A stretch of 5,732 nt of DNA from Eggerthellaceae bacterium UBA5906 (GTDB taxonomy: Bacteria > Actinomycetota > Coriobacteriia > Coriobacteriales > Eggerthellaceae): contig DJEE01000164.1 of NCBI GenBank assembly GCA_002431805.1, positions 260 through 5,991 on the forward strand, in the 5' to 3' direction. Both the position numbers and the translations under genes were made by a program. Of the stretch, positions 5,161 to 5,732 are shown piece by piece. Position 1 is the stretch's first letter, and every line of letters begins with the position of its first letter. Under the pieces are notes generated by a model. That model was not told the origin of the DNA. It did not search any database and saw nothing but the letters and a program-made list of their open reading frames with translations.

Positions 5161-5732
5161 ATGACAGGCGATGCGAACGAACATACCGATTTCCCTTTGG
5201 GACCTTGGGAAGGTCTCGCCATCCTGCTTGTTGACCTTGACGCGTTTTTCGCTTCGGTCGAGCAGCTTGACCATCCCGGTTGGCGCGGGAAACCGGTTAT
5301 CGTGGGCGGTAGCGCCGATAAGCACGGTGTGGTTTCGACGGCATCGTATGAAGCGCGTAAGTTCGGCGTGCATTCCGCTATGCCTGCTTCTCAGGCGCGG
5401 CGTTTGTGCCCACAAGGCATTTGGGCGTCGGGGCGTTTCGAGAGATACAAAGAAGTCAGCAACCAGGTTATGGCCATTTTGCGTGACGAAACGCCTTCCG
5501 TGCAGCAAGTCAGTATCGATGAGGCGTTCATGAACGTAACGCCTACGCGCGTAAACCGCGAGCATCCCGTAACAATAGCCATGCGCATTCAGCGGCGCGT
5601 TGAAGCGCTCGGCGTCACCTGCTCCGTTGGCGTGGGCACGTCGAAAACGGTGGCGAAAATAGCGTCTGACATGGATAAACCGCGTGGCCTTACCGTGGTG
5701 TATCCGGGAACTGAGCGTGCGTTTCTTGACCC
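5161..5732 (+). CDS. dinB: DNA polymerase IV (Y-family), N-terminal part (3' end outside window)
   Basis: The frame is open from ATG 5161 to the window end, 190 complete codons, about half of a typical DinB. DinB is an error-prone translesion polymerase acting at stalled forks. The palm and finger motifs are clear: ILLVDLDAFFASVEQ (21-35) with catalytic D25 and steric-gate aromatic F29/F30; RGKPVIVGG (42-50); STASYEARKFGVHSAMP (59-75) with the nucleotide-contacting Y63 and R66; GRFERYKEVS (91-100); SIDEAF (118-123) with catalytic D120 and E121; and SVGVGTSKTVAKIASDMDKP (155-174), where the family has a conserved Lys region. The family core starts near residue 20, so the first 19 residues are an extension and a later or upstream start cannot be excluded; ATG 5161 is chosen because a -10 element lies 7 bases before it. 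No Actinobacteria-type LexA box (GAACnnnnGTTC) is seen upstream. It diverges from the aminotransferase-like gene across a 151-bp gap. Confidence 0.93.
   Translation, partial: MTGDANEHTDFPLGPWEGLAILLVDLDAFFASVEQLDHPGWRGKPVIVGGSADKHGVVSTASYEARKFGVHSAMPASQARRLCPQGIWASGRFERYKEVSNQVMAILRDETPSVQQVSIDEAFMNVTPTRVNREHPVTIAMRIQRRVEALGVTCSVGVGTSKTVAKIASDMDKPRGLTVVYPGTERAFLD

Noticed and set aside
5152..5565. Minus-strand open frame opposite the start of dinB
   Set aside because: The plus-strand frame carries all DinB catalytic motifs; the reverse frame has no recognisable features.

Overview
The window looks like a piece of a moderately GC-rich anaerobic actinobacterial chromosome, most likely class Coriobacteriia (Eggerthellaceae-like). 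This is inferred from GC-rich codon use, an anaerobe-type multi-cysteine iron-sulfur protein, a Gram-positive-type CsoR with an N-terminal CCCHHK segment, and the character of the CopA and DinB sequences. No database search was possible, so the taxon is a guess.

Layout: positions 1-438 hold the 3' end of a cysteine-rich 4Fe-4S-type protein on the plus strand, closed by a strong intrinsic terminator (466-499). A compact copper-responsive control region follows (538-597), with a near-consensus promoter whose spacer is exactly filled by a perfect C5/G5 dyad and a second, similar dyad just past the predicted transcript start. It drives a two-gene copper operon: csoR (620-952, Cu(I)-sensing repressor) and copA (972-3590, P1B-1 Cu(I)-exporting ATPase). 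copA carries one heavy-metal-associated (HMA) domain at each end. The C-terminal HMA domain has its own Shine-Dalgarno sequence and in-frame ATG (3381), so the gene may also make a free 69-residue CopZ-like chaperone. A terminator hairpin follows at 3629-3676.

The gap between copA and the convergent next gene holds a 171-bp imperfect palindrome (3680-3850) with 29-bp ends matching at 26 positions. It may be a MITE-like or REP-like element, or a structured RNA. On the minus strand, 3885-5009 encodes a fold-type I aminotransferase-like protein (HisC/CobD type) in which the PLP-binding lysine is Asp and several other cofactor residues are changed; it looks like a pseudoenzyme. Divergent from it, the 5' end of dinB (DNA polymerase IV) runs off the window at 5732. 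The two divergent genes appear to use matching extended -10 elements (GTGATAG), and dinB appears to be leaderless.

How the genes work together: CsoR should hold the csoR-copA promoter off until Cu(I) binds, after which CopA pumps Cu(I) out, possibly fed by the CopZ-like C-terminal domain or its free form. The flanking genes (iron-sulfur protein, aminotransferase-like protein, polymerase IV) show no visible functional link to copper and are separated from the operon by terminators or by opposite orientation.
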